Positions 41,537 to 50,125 of a DNA stretch of 64,000 nt are shown one piece after another. The position numbers were made by a program, and so were the translations under genes. Below the pieces are notes generated by a model. It was not told where the DNA came from. It did no database searches and worked only from the letters and a program-made list of their open reading frames with translations. The DNA is taken from NCBI RefSeq assembly GCF_022664395.1, contig NZ_JAKRET010000002.1, forward strand, positions 186,001 through 250,000, read 5' to 3'. The DNA comes from Sphingomonas lacusdianchii. Lineage in GTDB: Bacteria > Pseudomonadota > Alphaproteobacteria > Sphingomonadales > Sphingomonadaceae. How positions within the stretch are numbered: position 1 is the stretch's first letter; the number at the start of each line of letters is the position of its first letter.

Positions 41537-42016
41537 ATGATGAAGCCTATTCTTCTCGCCAGTGCCGTTCTGATGTCGACCCCGGCATTTGCACAGGATG
41601 CTGCGCCGGCGCAAACGACTGCCCCGACCGCGCAGACGGTCCCTGCCGAGCCGACGACGACTGCGGCTGATCCGGCGGCTGCTGCGACGCAGGCGGCACC
41701 GACGGCACCGGCCGATCCGTCGACGCAGACTGCGCAGACCACTGCCGAAGCGGGACAGCCGGCCAGCGGCACCCAGATCGCGCAGATTGTCGAGGCCGAA
41801 TTCCCGAAATATGACAAGGACGGGAAGGGCCAGTTGAGCGAGCAGCAGTTCGGCGAATGGATGGTGGCCCTGCGCTCGGCGAGCGAGCCCGGCGTCACTG
41901 CCGAGAAGCCCGAGGTCAAGAAGTGGGTGAAGCAGGCCTTCGCCCAGGCCGACAAGGACAAGTCCAAGGCGGTGTCGAAGGCCGAGCTCACCAGCTTCCT
42001 CAGCCAGAGCGCCTGA
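41537..42016 (+). CDS. Exported EF-hand protein
   Basis: A 159-residue protein with signal peptide MMKPILLASAVLMSTPAFAQ, an alanine/proline/threonine-rich linker (about 21-80) and two EF-hand-like loops: KYDKDGKGQLSEQQF (canonical D-x-D-x-G) and QADKDKSKAVSKAELTSFL (degenerate). It probably binds calcium in the periplasm; function unknown. A strong ribosome site (aaaggagaa) precedes the ATG, and a perfect intrinsic terminator follows the stop. Confidence 0.85.
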   Translation: MMKPILLASAVLMSTPAFAQDAAPAQTTAPTAQTVPAEPTTTAADPAAAATQAAPTAPADPSTQTAQTTAEAGQPASGTQIAQIVEAEFPKYDKDGKGQLSEQQFGEWMVALRSASEPGVTAEKPEVKKWVKQAFAQADKDKSKAVSKAELTSFLSQSA

Positions 42017-42042
42017 ACGTCGCCAAATGCTGATATCGATGC

Positions 42043-42075
42043 GACCGCCGGGAGCGATCCCGGCGGTCTTTTTTT
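42043..42075 (+). terminator. Rho-independent terminator of the EF-hand gene
   Basis: A perfect 10-bp stem GACCGCCGGG-agcgat-CCCGGCGGTC with a 6-base loop is followed by seven T residues. It starts 27 bases after the EF-hand gene stop. It is the clearest intrinsic terminator in the window. Confidence 0.9.
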
Positions 42076-42116
42076 GTGACGCGCGCCATACCCAGCCGGA
42101 TCTCAGGCGGCTGGTA

Positions 42117-42297
42117 AGAAGAAATTGGTTCGCGCAGAGGCGCGGAGGCGCTGAGAGGGGAGCGCCAGCGGCAACCTTCCCCGCGGCAGCGGCCTTCATT
42201 CCGCTTGCCGAAGTGGAAAGGTCTCCCGTTCGCGTTCGGCTTGCCCGTTGCGGAACCCCTCCGCGCCTCCGCGCCTCTGCGCGAACCAATTTCTTCT
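42117..42297. repeat. Palindromic MITE-like element, copy 4 (35-bp perfect arms)
   Basis: Arms of 35 bases are exact complements: left 42117-42151 (AGAAGAAATTGGTTCGCGCA, then GAGGCGCGGAGGCGC) and right 42263-42297. The core holds AGCGGCCTT (42188-42196), TCCGCT (42200-42205) and GGTCTCCCGT (42220-42229), as in copy 1 and in reverse in copy 2. It ends 9 bases from the acetyltransferase stop codon, between two convergent genes. No coding sequence inside. Confidence 0.85.
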
Positions 42298-42305
42298 ACG
42301 CCGGA

Positions 42306-42854
42306 CTACCGAAGCCGAGCCGGATTCCCCACCACCGTCGCCCCGGCCGGCACCTCGCGAGTCACCACCGATCCTGCCCCGATGATCGCATCGTCGCCGA
42401 TCGTAACCCCCGGCAGCAACAGCGCCCCGCCGCCGATCCACACATTCGCGCCGATCACGATCGGCCGCCCGAACTCCAGCATCTGCGCCCGCACCGCCGG
42501 ATCGCGCGGATGGTCGGCGGTAAGGATCTGTACCCCCGGCCCGATCTGCGTCCTCGCGCCGATCGTCACCGCGCACACGTCGAGGATGACGCAGCCGAAG
42601 TTCAGGAACACCCCGTCGCCGAGCGTGATGTTGTACCCGTAATCGATGTGAAACGGCGGCCGGACGTTGACGCCGTCGCCGACCGACCCCAGCCCGGCGC
42701 GCAGGATCGCCAACCGCTCGGCCGGGTCCATCGCCAGCGTCGCGTTATAGCGTTCCATCCACCGCCCCGCCGCCGCGCAATCCGCGACCAGTTCGGGATC
42801 GCTCGCGTCATACAGGTCGCCGGCGATCATCTTCTGCTTGTTCGACAAGGTCAT
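42306..42854 (-). CDS. Sugar O-acetyltransferase (maltose/galactoside acetyltransferase type)
   Basis: A 182-residue left-handed beta-helix protein. The N-terminal helical part is KQKMIAGDLYDASDPELVAD, typical of maltose O-acetyltransferase (Maa/LacA); the hexapeptide repeats run to the end (VTIGARTQIGPGVQILTADH with the catalytic histidine, then VWIGGGALLLPGVTIGDDAI). It acetylates a sugar hydroxyl using acetyl-CoA; substrate unknown. Its start overlaps the radC stop by 4 bases. Confidence 0.9.
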   Translation of the reverse strand: MTLSNKQKMIAGDLYDASDPELVADCAAAGRWMERYNATLAMDPAERLAILRAGLGSVGDGVNVRPPFHIDYGYNITLGDGVFLNFGCVILDVCAVTIGARTQIGPGVQILTADHPRDPAVRAQMLEFGRPIVIGANVWIGGGALLLPGVTIGDDAIIGAGSVVTREVPAGATVVGNPARLR

Positions 42855-43537
42855 AGCATTCCCTGCGCGCGCAGGCTCGTATGCCCCTTCGCGCCGATGA
42901 TGAGATGGTCGTGGACGGTGATGCCCAGCGGCTTGCCGGCGGCGGCGATCTGCCGCGTCAGGTCGATATCGGCGCGGCTGGGGCTATGGTCGCCGCTCGG
43001 ATGGTTGTGGACCAGGATCAGCGCCGCCGACCCCAGGTCGAGCGCGCGGTGGATCACCTCGCGCGTATAGAGCGGCGCTTCGTCGAGCGTCCCCTCCGCG
43101 ACCAGTTCGTCGCGGATCAGCAGGTTGCGGGTGTTCAGATGCAGCACCCGGATCCGCTCGACCGCCTGATGCGCCATGTCGGCATGCAGGTAATCGAGCA
43201 GCGCCTGCCAGTTCGACAGCACCGGCAGCGCCAGCACCTGTGCCTGCAACATCCGCGTCGCCGCGCACTGCGCGATGCGGATCGCGGCAACGGCGGTATC
43301 CCCCATGCCGGAAACCTTGCCCAGCGCTGCCGGATCGGCCGACAGCAGCCCGCCGATCCCGCCGAACTCGTGCAGCAGCGTCTTGGCCAACGGCTTGGTA
43401 TCGCGCCGAGGAATGGCGAGTGTCAGCAGATATTCGACCAGTTCATGATCGAGCAGCCCGTCGCCCCCATGCTCCAGCAACCGCCCCCGCAGCCGCGCGC
43501 GGTGGCCGGTACCGTCGGTTTCGGGCGGGGTGTTCAT
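42851..43537 (-). CDS. radC: RadC-family JAB protein
   Basis: A 228-residue protein. The N-terminal helix-hairpin-helix region (LLSADPAALGKVSGMGDTAV) precedes the JAB domain with the metal motif ILVHNHPSGDHSPSRAD (HxHx7SxxD). Though named for DNA repair, the biological role of RadC is not settled. It overlaps the downstream acetyltransferase by 4 bases, a pairing without obvious functional link. No integrative element is nearby. Confidence 0.93.
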   Translation of the reverse strand: MNTPPETDGTGHRARLRGRLLEHGGDGLLDHELVEYLLTLAIPRRDTKPLAKTLLHEFGGIGGLLSADPAALGKVSGMGDTAVAAIRIAQCAATRMLQAQVLALPVLSNWQALLDYLHADMAHQAVERIRVLHLNTRNLLIRDELVAEGTLDEAPLYTREVIHRALDLGSAALILVHNHPSGDHSPSRADIDLTRQIAAAGKPLGITVHDHLIIGAKGHTSLRAQGML

Positions 43538-43582
43538 GGATAGGGGCGTAGCCGATCGGGCGACGCGGGGCGAGGGGGCGGC

Positions 43583-43819
43583 TCAATCCTCGTTCCCGGC
43601 CCGCCGATCGTCATCGGACGGCGAATAGTCGAGAATGTCGCCCGGCGTGCAGTCCAGATAGTGGCAGATCGCCGCCAGCGTTGCGAAGCGCACCCCCTTC
43701 ACCTTGCCCGATTTGAGTAGCGACAAGTTCGATTCGGTGATGCCGATCGCCTCGGCCAGTTCCTTCGACCGTATCTTTCGCTTCGCCAGCATCACGTCGA
43801 GATTGACCACCACCGGCAT
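43583..43819 (-). CDS. YozG-like Xre-family HTH regulator
   Basis: A 78-residue one-domain protein. The HTH is RKIRSKELAEAIGITESNLS, with LLKSGKVKGVRFATLAAICH and YLDCTPGDILDYSPSDDD, as in the YozG-type Cro/C1 regulators that accompany DUF2975 membrane proteins. Its ATG shares a base with the upstream stop (TGATG). It probably represses its own operon, with a palindrome upstream at 44473-44496 as candidate operator. Confidence 0.87.
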   Translation of the reverse strand: MPVVVNLDVMLAKRKIRSKELAEAIGITESNLSLLKSGKVKGVRFATLAAICHYLDCTPGDILDYSPSDDDRRAGNED

Positions 43820-44448
43820 CAGACGAAATCGGCCAGTTCGTGCTCAGCGCGGATGCCGGCTTCCAATGCCCAGATGGTTGCGTAGGCGGCAAAGGCGAGC
43901 ATCAGGAGGAGGAAGGTCGTCTCGACGTTGATCGGAGAGGCCAAAACCTCCGCCTGGTCGAACGCGTTGGCGAGCAACAGGCTCTGCACGATAGGTGCGA
44001 TCACCCGTGCGAAAGACAGCACGATCGCAGCGCGCGATGCCCGTCGTAACCACGGCAGCGCATCTGCCAACGCATTGCGCCGCTTCTGCCCCAGCCGGCG
44101 CAATGCCATGCCGACCGCGAACAGCAGGATGGGCATCGGTCCCGATTCCAGCAGCACGACGGCAGCAAGGCCAATGCGGATGCCGGGCGACGCCACCCAC
44201 GCATCGAATTGGTGGCGGGCCGCCGGATCGCGGTTCAGTTTTGTCCGTGTTTCGTCAGGCAGCAGGTTCGCGGCATCCGCGCCGCCGGCGCAACGCTGCC
44301 CGGAACCGCAATTCCAATAAGGTCCCGGCGCCGCCGCTGCGACGATCGTCAGTACCCCGAACAACGCCGCGATGACGACAAACAGCGTGCCGACACCGCG
44401 GCTCGTCCGCGCCTTCTTCGTTGGTAAGGAATATCCGTCGGACACCAC
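43819..44448 (-). CDS. DUF2975 membrane protein
   Basis: A 209-residue inner-membrane protein with four hydrophobic helices (GVGTLFVVIAALFGVLTIVA, IRIGLAAVVLLESGPMPILL, AAIVLSFARVIAPIVQSLLL and TTFLLLMLAFAAYATIWALE). DUF2975 proteins are regularly encoded with a YozG-type regulator, as here; function is not known. A periplasmic loop between helices 1 and 2 holds two cysteines (NCGSGQRC). Confidence 0.85.
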   Translation of the reverse strand: MVSDGYSLPTKKARTSRGVGTLFVVIAALFGVLTIVAAAAPGPYWNCGSGQRCAGGADAANLLPDETRTKLNRDPAARHQFDAWVASPGIRIGLAAVVLLESGPMPILLFAVGMALRRLGQKRRNALADALPWLRRASRAAIVLSFARVIAPIVQSLLLANAFDQAEVLASPINVETTFLLLMLAFAAYATIWALEAGIRAEHELADFV

Positions 44449-44472
44449 ATACTTTCTGTTTTACAGCAATTA

Positions 44473-44496
44473 TTGTCGATGATACGACATCGATAA
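44473..44496. promoter_or_regulatory. Inverted repeat in the DUF2975/PagL divergent region
   Basis: TCGATG-atacga-CATCGA (44476-44493) is a perfect 6-bp inverted repeat; pairing extends by two more A-T pairs past one G-T mismatch. It lies between two divergent genes, 25 bases upstream of the DUF2975 start, and is a plausible operator for the Xre-type regulator of that operon. Confidence 0.4.
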
Positions 44497-44532
44497 CGGC
44501 AAAGCGACTGCCGTTTGCGGGAAGGGGTTCAC

Positions 44533-45207
44533 ATGATTCGGTTGCGAAGGGGCGTCTTGGGCGCGATGTTGGCGTTCGTCTCCACGACGGCGATGGCGCA
44601 GGAGGGGCCGGCACCGGCCGCTCCACGCGAAGCGGCGGAGGTAGCGATCGGTGTGCTGCATCATGGCGCCAACTTCCACCCGCTCGGCAGCAAGCTGATC
44701 TTCGACCTGCCCAAACTACCGCCGGGACAAATATATGAAGGGTCGGAAGAGGACGGCACGGTCGACGTCCAGATCGCCTATCGCACCGCGCCGCTGCGCA
44801 TCCTGCTCAAACCCCGCCTGACCGCCAAGGCGCAGATCAACACCGCCGGACGTACCAGCTTCTTCAGCGTCGGTGCGGAATGGCGCCAGCATATCCTGCG
44901 CGGTCGAGTCTATGGACAGGTCGGGATCGGTGCGACGGTCATCGACGGCTACCGCTTCGCGCCCGACCCGTTCCAGCCGGGCATCTCCGATGCAGAGGCA
45001 TGGCGCCGCTACGACATCTATCGCCGGCGCACCTCGTTCGGTTCGAAGATCCTGTTCAATCCCAATGCGTCGATCGGGGTGCGGGTCGACCGGCGCTGGG
45101 CGGTCGAACTGGCATGGGAACATTACAGCCATCGCCAAATCTTTTCCGACACTAATCCGGGGATCGACAATGTCGGCATCCGCATCGTCCGCCGGCTCGG
45201 ACGCTGA
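44533..45207 (+). CDS. Lipid A deacylase, PagL-like (acyloxyacyl hydrolase family)
   Basis: A 224-residue outer-membrane barrel protein with signal peptide MIRLRRGVLGAMLAFVSTTAMAQ. The C-terminal part, VELAWEHYSHRQIFSDTNPG followed by IDNVGIRIVRRLGR, resembles the PagL active-site region (His-Ser/Tyr and Glu in the last strands). PagL removes the 3-O-linked acyl chain of lipid A; sphingomonads mostly have glycosphingolipids instead of LPS, so a different acyl substrate is possible. It overlaps the next gene (TGATG). Confidence 0.78.
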   Translation: MIRLRRGVLGAMLAFVSTTAMAQEGPAPAAPREAAEVAIGVLHHGANFHPLGSKLIFDLPKLPPGQIYEGSEEDGTVDVQIAYRTAPLRILLKPRLTAKAQINTAGRTSFFSVGAEWRQHILRGRVYGQVGIGATVIDGYRFAPDPFQPGISDAEAWRRYDIYRRRTSFGSKILFNPNASIGVRVDRRWAVELAWEHYSHRQIFSDTNPGIDNVGIRIVRRLGR

Positions 45208-45533
45208 TGATCGCCATCCTCGCCGCCATCGCGCTGCTGGCGCAGACCGCTCCGCCCGCGTCGACGCCCGATGACGAAATCGTGGTGATCGGGCAACGAC
45301 TGCGCAATATTCGGATAATGGCCAAACGCGACCGCCGGACCGGCATCAAGCGTTGCGTGTTGAAGCCGACCACCGGTGATCCGCTGCTCGATACCGGCGT
45401 CTGCCAAGCGTATTCAGCCTGTGTACTGACGGCGCGGACCGCAGGGGAAATGGAGGCGTGTATGCGTCCGCCGCTCGAACGGGAAATGAAAGCCTGGCAG
45501 GAGCGGCGCAAGGCGGCAATGGCGACGCGCTGA
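45207..45533 (+). CDS. Small cysteine-containing exported protein, PagL partner gene
   Basis: A 108-residue protein with N-terminal hydrophobic MIAILAAIALLAQTAPPAST and the segment DDEIVVIGQRLRNIRIMAKR, similar in style to a sphingomonad small-protein family. Four cysteines (RCVLKP, GVCQAY, SACVLT, EACMRP) suggest two disulfides in the periplasm. No function recognised. Its start overlaps the PagL-like stop by one base, so it may act with it. Confidence 0.7.
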   Translation: MIAILAAIALLAQTAPPASTPDDEIVVIGQRLRNIRIMAKRDRRTGIKRCVLKPTTGDPLLDTGVCQAYSACVLTARTAGEMEACMRPPLEREMKAWQERRKAAMATR

Positions 45534-45611
45534 CCTTTTCCCCTATCCCGGCGGGAGAAAGCGGTGCAGCCGCGGAAGGGCGAGGGTGATTAACGCCGGT
45601 CGAATTCGCCC

Positions 45612-46373
45612 CTACACCACCTCATCCCGGCGCAGCGTCAGCACCTCGACCCCGGTCGCCGTCACCGCGACCGTATGTTCGAACTGGGCCGACAGCTTTC
45701 CGTCGCCGGTCACCACCGTCCAGCCATCCTCTTCGGTCTCGACGCGCCGCGTACCCTGATTGACCATCGGCTCGATCGTGAAGGTCATGCCCTCGCGCAG
45801 TCGCGCGCCCTTGCCCGGCTTGCCGAAATTCATCACCTCGGGGGCCTCGTGCATCTCGCGGCCGATGCCGTGGCCGCAATATTCGCGGACCACCGAATAG
45901 CCGTGCCGCTTGGCATGGCGCTCGATCGCGAAGCCGATATCGCCCAGATGCGCGCCGGGCTTCACCTGCCGGATGCCCTGCCACATCGCCTCCTGTGCGA
46001 CCTTCACCAGCCGTCGCGCGGCCGGTGCGACCTCGCCGACCAGATAGGTCTTGCTCGAATCGGCGATGAACCCGTTCTTTTCCATCGTGATGTCGAGGTT
46101 GATGATATCCCCGTCGCGCACGACCGTGTCGGCATCGGGTACGCCGTGGCACACGACCTGATTGATCGAACAGTTCAGCACGAACTTGAAGCCATATTGC
46201 CCCTTGCTGGCGGGGCGCGCGGCGAGGTCGTGGGTGATGAAGCGTTCGACCAGATCGTTGATCGCCAGCGTCGACATGCCGGCAAGGTCGGTCTCGTCGA
46301 GCATCTCGAACACGCGCGCGAGCAACCTGCCCGAAATCCGCATCAGCGCAAGTTCGTCGTGCGTCTTGACCAT
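45612..46373 (-). CDS. map: Type I methionine aminopeptidase
   Basis: A 253-residue pita-bread-fold metalloenzyme that removes the N-terminal methionine of new proteins. Metal ligands are in DGDIINLDITMEKNGFIADS (both Asp), GHGIGREMHEAPEV (His), TFTIEPM (Glu) and SAQFEHTVAVT (Glu). It begins MVKTHDELALMRISGRLLAR; longer frames upstream would overlap the ParD-like gene. One base separates it from that gene, so the two are one transcript. Confidence 0.95.
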   Translation of the reverse strand: MVKTHDELALMRISGRLLARVFEMLDETDLAGMSTLAINDLVERFITHDLAARPASKGQYGFKFVLNCSINQVVCHGVPDADTVVRDGDIINLDITMEKNGFIADSSKTYLVGEVAPAARRLVKVAQEAMWQGIRQVKPGAHLGDIGFAIERHAKRHGYSVVREYCGHGIGREMHEAPEVMNFGKPGKGARLREGMTFTIEPMVNQGTRRVETEEDGWTVVTGDGKLSAQFEHTVAVTATGVEVLTLRRDEVV

Positions 46374-46374
46374 G

Positions 46375-46581
46375 TCAGGCGGCGATCGCGTCGGCGAGCG
46401 GGGTCTGGACGGCGGCCAGCTCGGCACGGACGATTTCGGTGAAAGGCAGCGTCGGGTTCGCTTCGGCCAACATCCCGATCTTCATCCAGAATTCGGCCTG
46501 TGCGTTGATCGACCGGCACATCACCGCGCTCGCCCTGCGAACTTCGGCGTGCAATTCGTCGTCGATCTTCACGATCCCCAT
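46375..46581 (-). CDS. ParD-like ribbon-helix-helix antitoxin
   Basis: A 68-residue protein, MGIVKIDDELHAEVRRASAV then MCRSINAQAEFWMKIGMLAE, matching the ParD-like antitoxin family (a ribbon-helix-helix start strand plus helices). GGAGGA lies 9 bases upstream of the ATG, and a perfect 16-base palindrome 29 bases upstream is a likely operator. No ParE toxin is present; the gene beneath it is map. It could be an orphan antitoxin or a regulator of map expression. Confidence 0.85.
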   Translation of the reverse strand: MGIVKIDDELHAEVRRASAVMCRSINAQAEFWMKIGMLAEANPTLPFTEIVRAELAAVQTPLADAIAA

Positions 46582-46609
46582 GGTCGTCGCTCCTCCAAAT
46601 GCTCGATAC

Positions 46610-46625
46610 GAACCATATATGGTTC
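46610..46625. promoter_or_regulatory. Perfect 16-bp palindrome upstream of the ParD-like gene
   Basis: GAACCATATATGGTTC is an exact palindrome, 29-44 bases before the ParD-like start and in otherwise GC-rich DNA. Ribbon-helix-helix antitoxins usually bind such palindromes and repress their own operon, so this is a good candidate operator for the ParD-like/map operon. The divergent ydbH gene starts 137 bases away on the other side. Confidence 0.6.
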
Positions 46626-46761
46626 ATATGCTCCGGGGTCAAACCGGACCATTCGCTACGTGTAACCTTCGCCAACTTCCGTTGCGCAGCCGGAACCGTT
46701 TCGCGCCTCTCGCGCTTGACCCGGGCGGGCCGAACCGCGACGAACGGAACGAAGCAGCGGA

Positions 46762-49700
46762 GTGGGTGTTCTGGACGACGACGACGATCGAGCGCAACGG
46801 GCCGAAGCGTCGCCGCGCCGCGCCGGTCGCAAGCGGCGTCGCTTCGCGCGGGTGCTGCTGGTCGTCTGCCTGATCGTCCTCGCGCTGGCGGCTTTGCTCT
46901 GGACCCAGCGCCGCTCGATCGCCGACGATATCGTCCGCCGCGAGCTCGAACGTCGTGGCGTCACCGCCCGCTATCGCGTCGCCGAAATCGGCTTTGGCCG
47001 CCAGCGGTTGGTCGACGTCGTCCTCGGCGATCCCAACGCGCCCGACCTGATCGCCGACTGGATCGAGGTTGATACCAGGGTCGAGCTGAACGGCGCGCAG
47101 GTCACCGGTGCGCGGGTAGGGCAGGCCCGCCTGCGCGCAACGCTGCGCCCCGATGGGTCCGTCTCGTTCGGGCAGATCGACCGTCTGCTCCCGCCGCCCT
47201 CGGGCAAGCCCTTCGCGCTCCCTGATTTTACCGTCGCGGTCGATGACGGGCGCATCCGCCTCGCCACGCCTTACGGCCTGATCGGCGCGAAGCTCGCCGG
47301 GCGCGGCAACCTCGCCAACGGTTTCGTGGGGCAGTTGGCGGCGGTATCCGAACGGCTGTCGCTGAACGGCTGCGGCATCGATCGCTTGGCGCTCAACGTC
47401 TCGCTCCGCACCGCTACCGCCGGGCCGTTGCTGACCGGCCCGGTCCGCGCCCGGCAGGCTGGCTGTGGCGACGTCCGCTTGCGGTCGCCGGTCGTCCGCC
47501 TCGACGCGCGGCTGGGGCCTGGCTTCGACCGTTGGCAGGGTCGGGCGGGCGTCAGCGCAGAAGCGGTCGACGCCCCGCAGACCCGCGTCGCCGACCTGTC
47601 AGGCACGATCGGCTTCAACGGCACTGCCAAGGGCACGCGCGGGACACTCGACCTCGCCTCGGGCCAGTTCGACCTGCCGCAACTGGACGGGGCAGGGCTG
47701 TCGATCGCCGGCCGCTACGAGGTCGGCGGCGTCCCGGCTTTTGAAGGGCGCCTCGGTGCACGCGGCGCGCGGCTGAACGATGAACTGATCCGCCGCATCG
47801 AAGCGACAGGGCGCGTGGCCGACGGCCTGCCGGTCGCGCCCTTGTTGCAGGCCGCGACGCGCGCGGCGGGGCAGGCGGCACGCCGCTTCGACCTGTCGGC
47901 GGAGGTTGCCGCCCGTCCGCTTGCGGCACGAATCGATCGGCTGGCCTTCATTGCCGCCAACGGTGCCCGCGCGACGTTGCGCGACGGACCGGTGCGCTGG
48001 GTTTCGGGCAAGGGGGCGACGCTCGACGGAACGCTGGCGATGGGCGGCGGCGGACTGCCGGTGGCGAGCATCCGCCTGTCGCATGCCGGACCCGGCGCGC
48101 CGGTTACCGGTACCGCCATCGTCCAGCCCTATGCTGCGGGCGATGCGCGCCTCGCTTTGGCTCCGATCCGTTTCCGCACGGCCGGCAACGGCGCGACCCG
48201 GATCGAGACGCGCGCCGAACTCAGCGGCCCGCTCGGCGACGGTCGCGTCGAACGGCTTGCGCTGCCGATCGATGCGCGCTGGGACGGGGGCGGGCGGCTG
48301 ACCGTCAATGCGGAATGCGTGCCGGTCGGCTTGGATCGGCTGCGCGTGTCGGCGCTGAACCTCGACGCCACTCGCCTGCGGCTATGCCCACGGGAAGGTG
48401 CGATGCTGCGGGTGGCAAATGGTCGGATCGGTGGTGGCGTCGGCATCGGTGCGACCCGCTTGCAGGGGCGGCTCGGCGGCACCCCGGTGACGCTCGCAGC
48501 GGCGGGCGGGCGCTTCGGTCTGGGCGAGATGTCCTTCGCGCTCGATGGGGTGAAGACCCGGCTCGGCAGCCCCGACCGGGTCAGCGTCCTCGATGTCGGT
48601 ACGCTCACCGGCCGCGTTGCGAACGGCACCGTTATCGGCCGCTTCGACCGCGGTGAGGGGCAGATCGGCAACGTCCCCCTACTGATTCGCGACGCATCGG
48701 GTGGCTGGAAGCTGGCGGGCGGTGTGCTGTCGCTCGACGGCGATGTCGGTGTCCGCGACGCTGCGCCCGAGCCGCGTTTCGAACCGCTGCGCAGCGATGA
48801 TTTCCGTCTGACGCTGAACGGCAACGACATTCGTGCCGGCGGGACACTGAAACACCCGACCAAGGGCGTGAAGGTCAGCGACGTGACGATCGTCCACGAC
48901 CTTGCCACCGGGCGTGGCGACGCCGTCCTCGACGTGCCCGGCATCGCATTCGGCGACTCGTTCCAGCCCAACGAACTCACCCGCCTGACCTTCGGCGTGA
49001 TCGCCGATGTGAAGGGCAGCGTGTCGGGCCGCGGCGATATCGCATGGAGTCCCGAAGGCGTCACCAGCACCGGAACGTTCCGCACCGCCGGCACCGATCT
49101 CGCCGCCGCCTTCGGCCCGGTCACCGGCCTGTCGGGCGAGATCCGCTTCACCGACCTGCTGGGGCTGGTCAGTGCGCCGGGGCAGGTGGCGACGATCGCC
49201 GAGGTCAATCCAGGGATCGCCGTCACCGATGGCGTCGTCCGCTATCGCCTGATCGAGGGGCAGCGGGTGCAGATCGAGGGTGGGCGCTGGCCGTTGGGCG
49301 GTGGCGAGATGATCCTCGAACCGACCATCCTCGATTTCGCCGAAGATCAGGAACGCCGCATGACCTTCCGCGTGAAGGGGGTCGATGGCGGGCTGTTCCT
49401 GCAGCAATTCGCGTTCGACAATCTCAACGCTTCCGGCACGTTCGACGGCGTGCTGCCGATGATCTTCGATGCCAATGGCGGCCGGATCGAGGGGGGCAGG
49501 CTGCAATCGCGGGGAAGCGGCAACCTGTCCTATGTCGGCGAAGTGTCAAAGGAGGATGTCGGCTTCTGGGGCAATCTGGCGTTTCAGGCGCTGAAGTCGA
49601 TGAACTATCGTGGCCTGACGATCGAGATGGACGGACCGATCGCCGGCGAGATGGTGACCGCGATCCGCTTCTCCGGGGTCAGCCAGGGGCAGGGGACGTA

Positions 49701-49932
49701 CAGCAATTTCCTGATCCGCCGGCTGGCGCGGCTGCCCTTTGTCTTCAACGTGCGGATCAAGGCCCCCTTCCGCCAGCTGATCGATTCGGTGCAGAACTAT
49801 TACGATCCGAAGCGGTTGATCGAACGCAATCTGCCGGCATTGCAGGCCGAACAGCGCCGCCGCGAACAGGGCTTGCCGCCTGCGCCGCTCGATACCACCA
49901 TTCAGCCTTCCGAAAGCGAGACCGTGCCATGA
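46762..49932 (+). CDS. ydbH: YdbH-family intermembrane lipid-transport-like protein
   Basis: A 1056-residue protein with one N-terminal transmembrane helix (VLLVVCLIVLALAALLWTQR) and a very long periplasmic beta-rich region typical of the YdbH/TamB-like AsmA superfamily. The C-terminal part, QSRGSGNLSYVGEVSKEDVG and GPIAGEMVTAIRFSGVSQGQ, resembles the YdbH domain. In enterobacteria YdbH, YnbE and YdbL work together in phospholipid movement to the outer membrane, and here the same three genes are adjacent. GTG 46762 is the start; it has only a weak ribosome site. Confidence 0.87.
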   Translation: MGVLDDDDDRAQRAEASPRRAGRKRRRFARVLLVVCLIVLALAALLWTQRRSIADDIVRRELERRGVTARYRVAEIGFGRQRLVDVVLGDPNAPDLIADWIEVDTRVELNGAQVTGARVGQARLRATLRPDGSVSFGQIDRLLPPPSGKPFALPDFTVAVDDGRIRLATPYGLIGAKLAGRGNLANGFVGQLAAVSERLSLNGCGIDRLALNVSLRTATAGPLLTGPVRARQAGCGDVRLRSPVVRLDARLGPGFDRWQGRAGVSAEAVDAPQTRVADLSGTIGFNGTAKGTRGTLDLASGQFDLPQLDGAGLSIAGRYEVGGVPAFEGRLGARGARLNDELIRRIEATGRVADGLPVAPLLQAATRAAGQAARRFDLSAEVAARPLAARIDRLAFIAANGARATLRDGPVRWVSGKGATLDGTLAMGGGGLPVASIRLSHAGPGAPVTGTAIVQPYAAGDARLALAPIRFRTAGNGATRIETRAELSGPLGDGRVERLALPIDARWDGGGRLTVNAECVPVGLDRLRVSALNLDATRLRLCPREGAMLRVANGRIGGGVGIGATRLQGRLGGTPVTLAAAGGRFGLGEMSFALDGVKTRLGSPDRVSVLDVGTLTGRVANGTVIGRFDRGEGQIGNVPLLIRDASGGWKLAGGVLSLDGDVGVRDAAPEPRFEPLRSDDFRLTLNGNDIRAGGTLKHPTKGVKVSDVTIVHDLATGRGDAVLDVPGIAFGDSFQPNELTRLTFGVIADVKGSVSGRGDIAWSPEGVTSTGTFRTAGTDLAAAFGPVTGLSGEIRFTDLLGLVSAPGQVATIAEVNPGIAVTDGVVRYRLIEGQRVQIEGGRWPLGGGEMILEPTILDFAEDQERRMTFRVKGVDGGLFLQQFAFDNLNASGTFDGVLPMIFDANGGRIEGGRLQSRGSGNLSYVGEVSKEDVGFWGNLAFQALKSMNYRGLTIEMDGPIAGEMVTAIRFSGVSQGQGTYSNFLIRRLARLPFVFNVRIKAPFRQLIDSVQNYYDPKRLIERNLPALQAEQRRREQGLPPAPLDTTIQPSESETVP

Positions 49933-50123
49933 CGCGAACCGTGACGATGCTGCGATCCCTGACGATTGGCGCCGCTTCCTGCGCGGCGGCCGGGTGCGTG
50001 AACGTCTCCGCGCCCGACAAGCCGATCGTCATCAACTTGAACATCAACATCACGCAGGAAGTGGTGTACCGTCTCGACGGAGAAGCGAAGACGCTGATCC
50101 AGGACAATCCGGGGATATTCTGA
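49929..50123 (+). CDS. ynbE: YnbE-like lipoprotein
   Basis: A 64-residue lipoprotein with lipobox AAGC (Cys22 or so, SCAAAGCVNVSAP) and the family sequence PIVINLNINITQEVVYRLDG. YnbE is the outer-membrane partner of YdbH. Its ATG overlaps the ydbH stop by 4 bases (ATGA), and it is followed after 2 bases by ydbL. Confidence 0.88.
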   Translation: MTRTVTMLRSLTIGAASCAAAGCVNVSAPDKPIVINLNINITQEVVYRLDGEAKTLIQDNPGIF

Positions 50124-50125
50124 CC

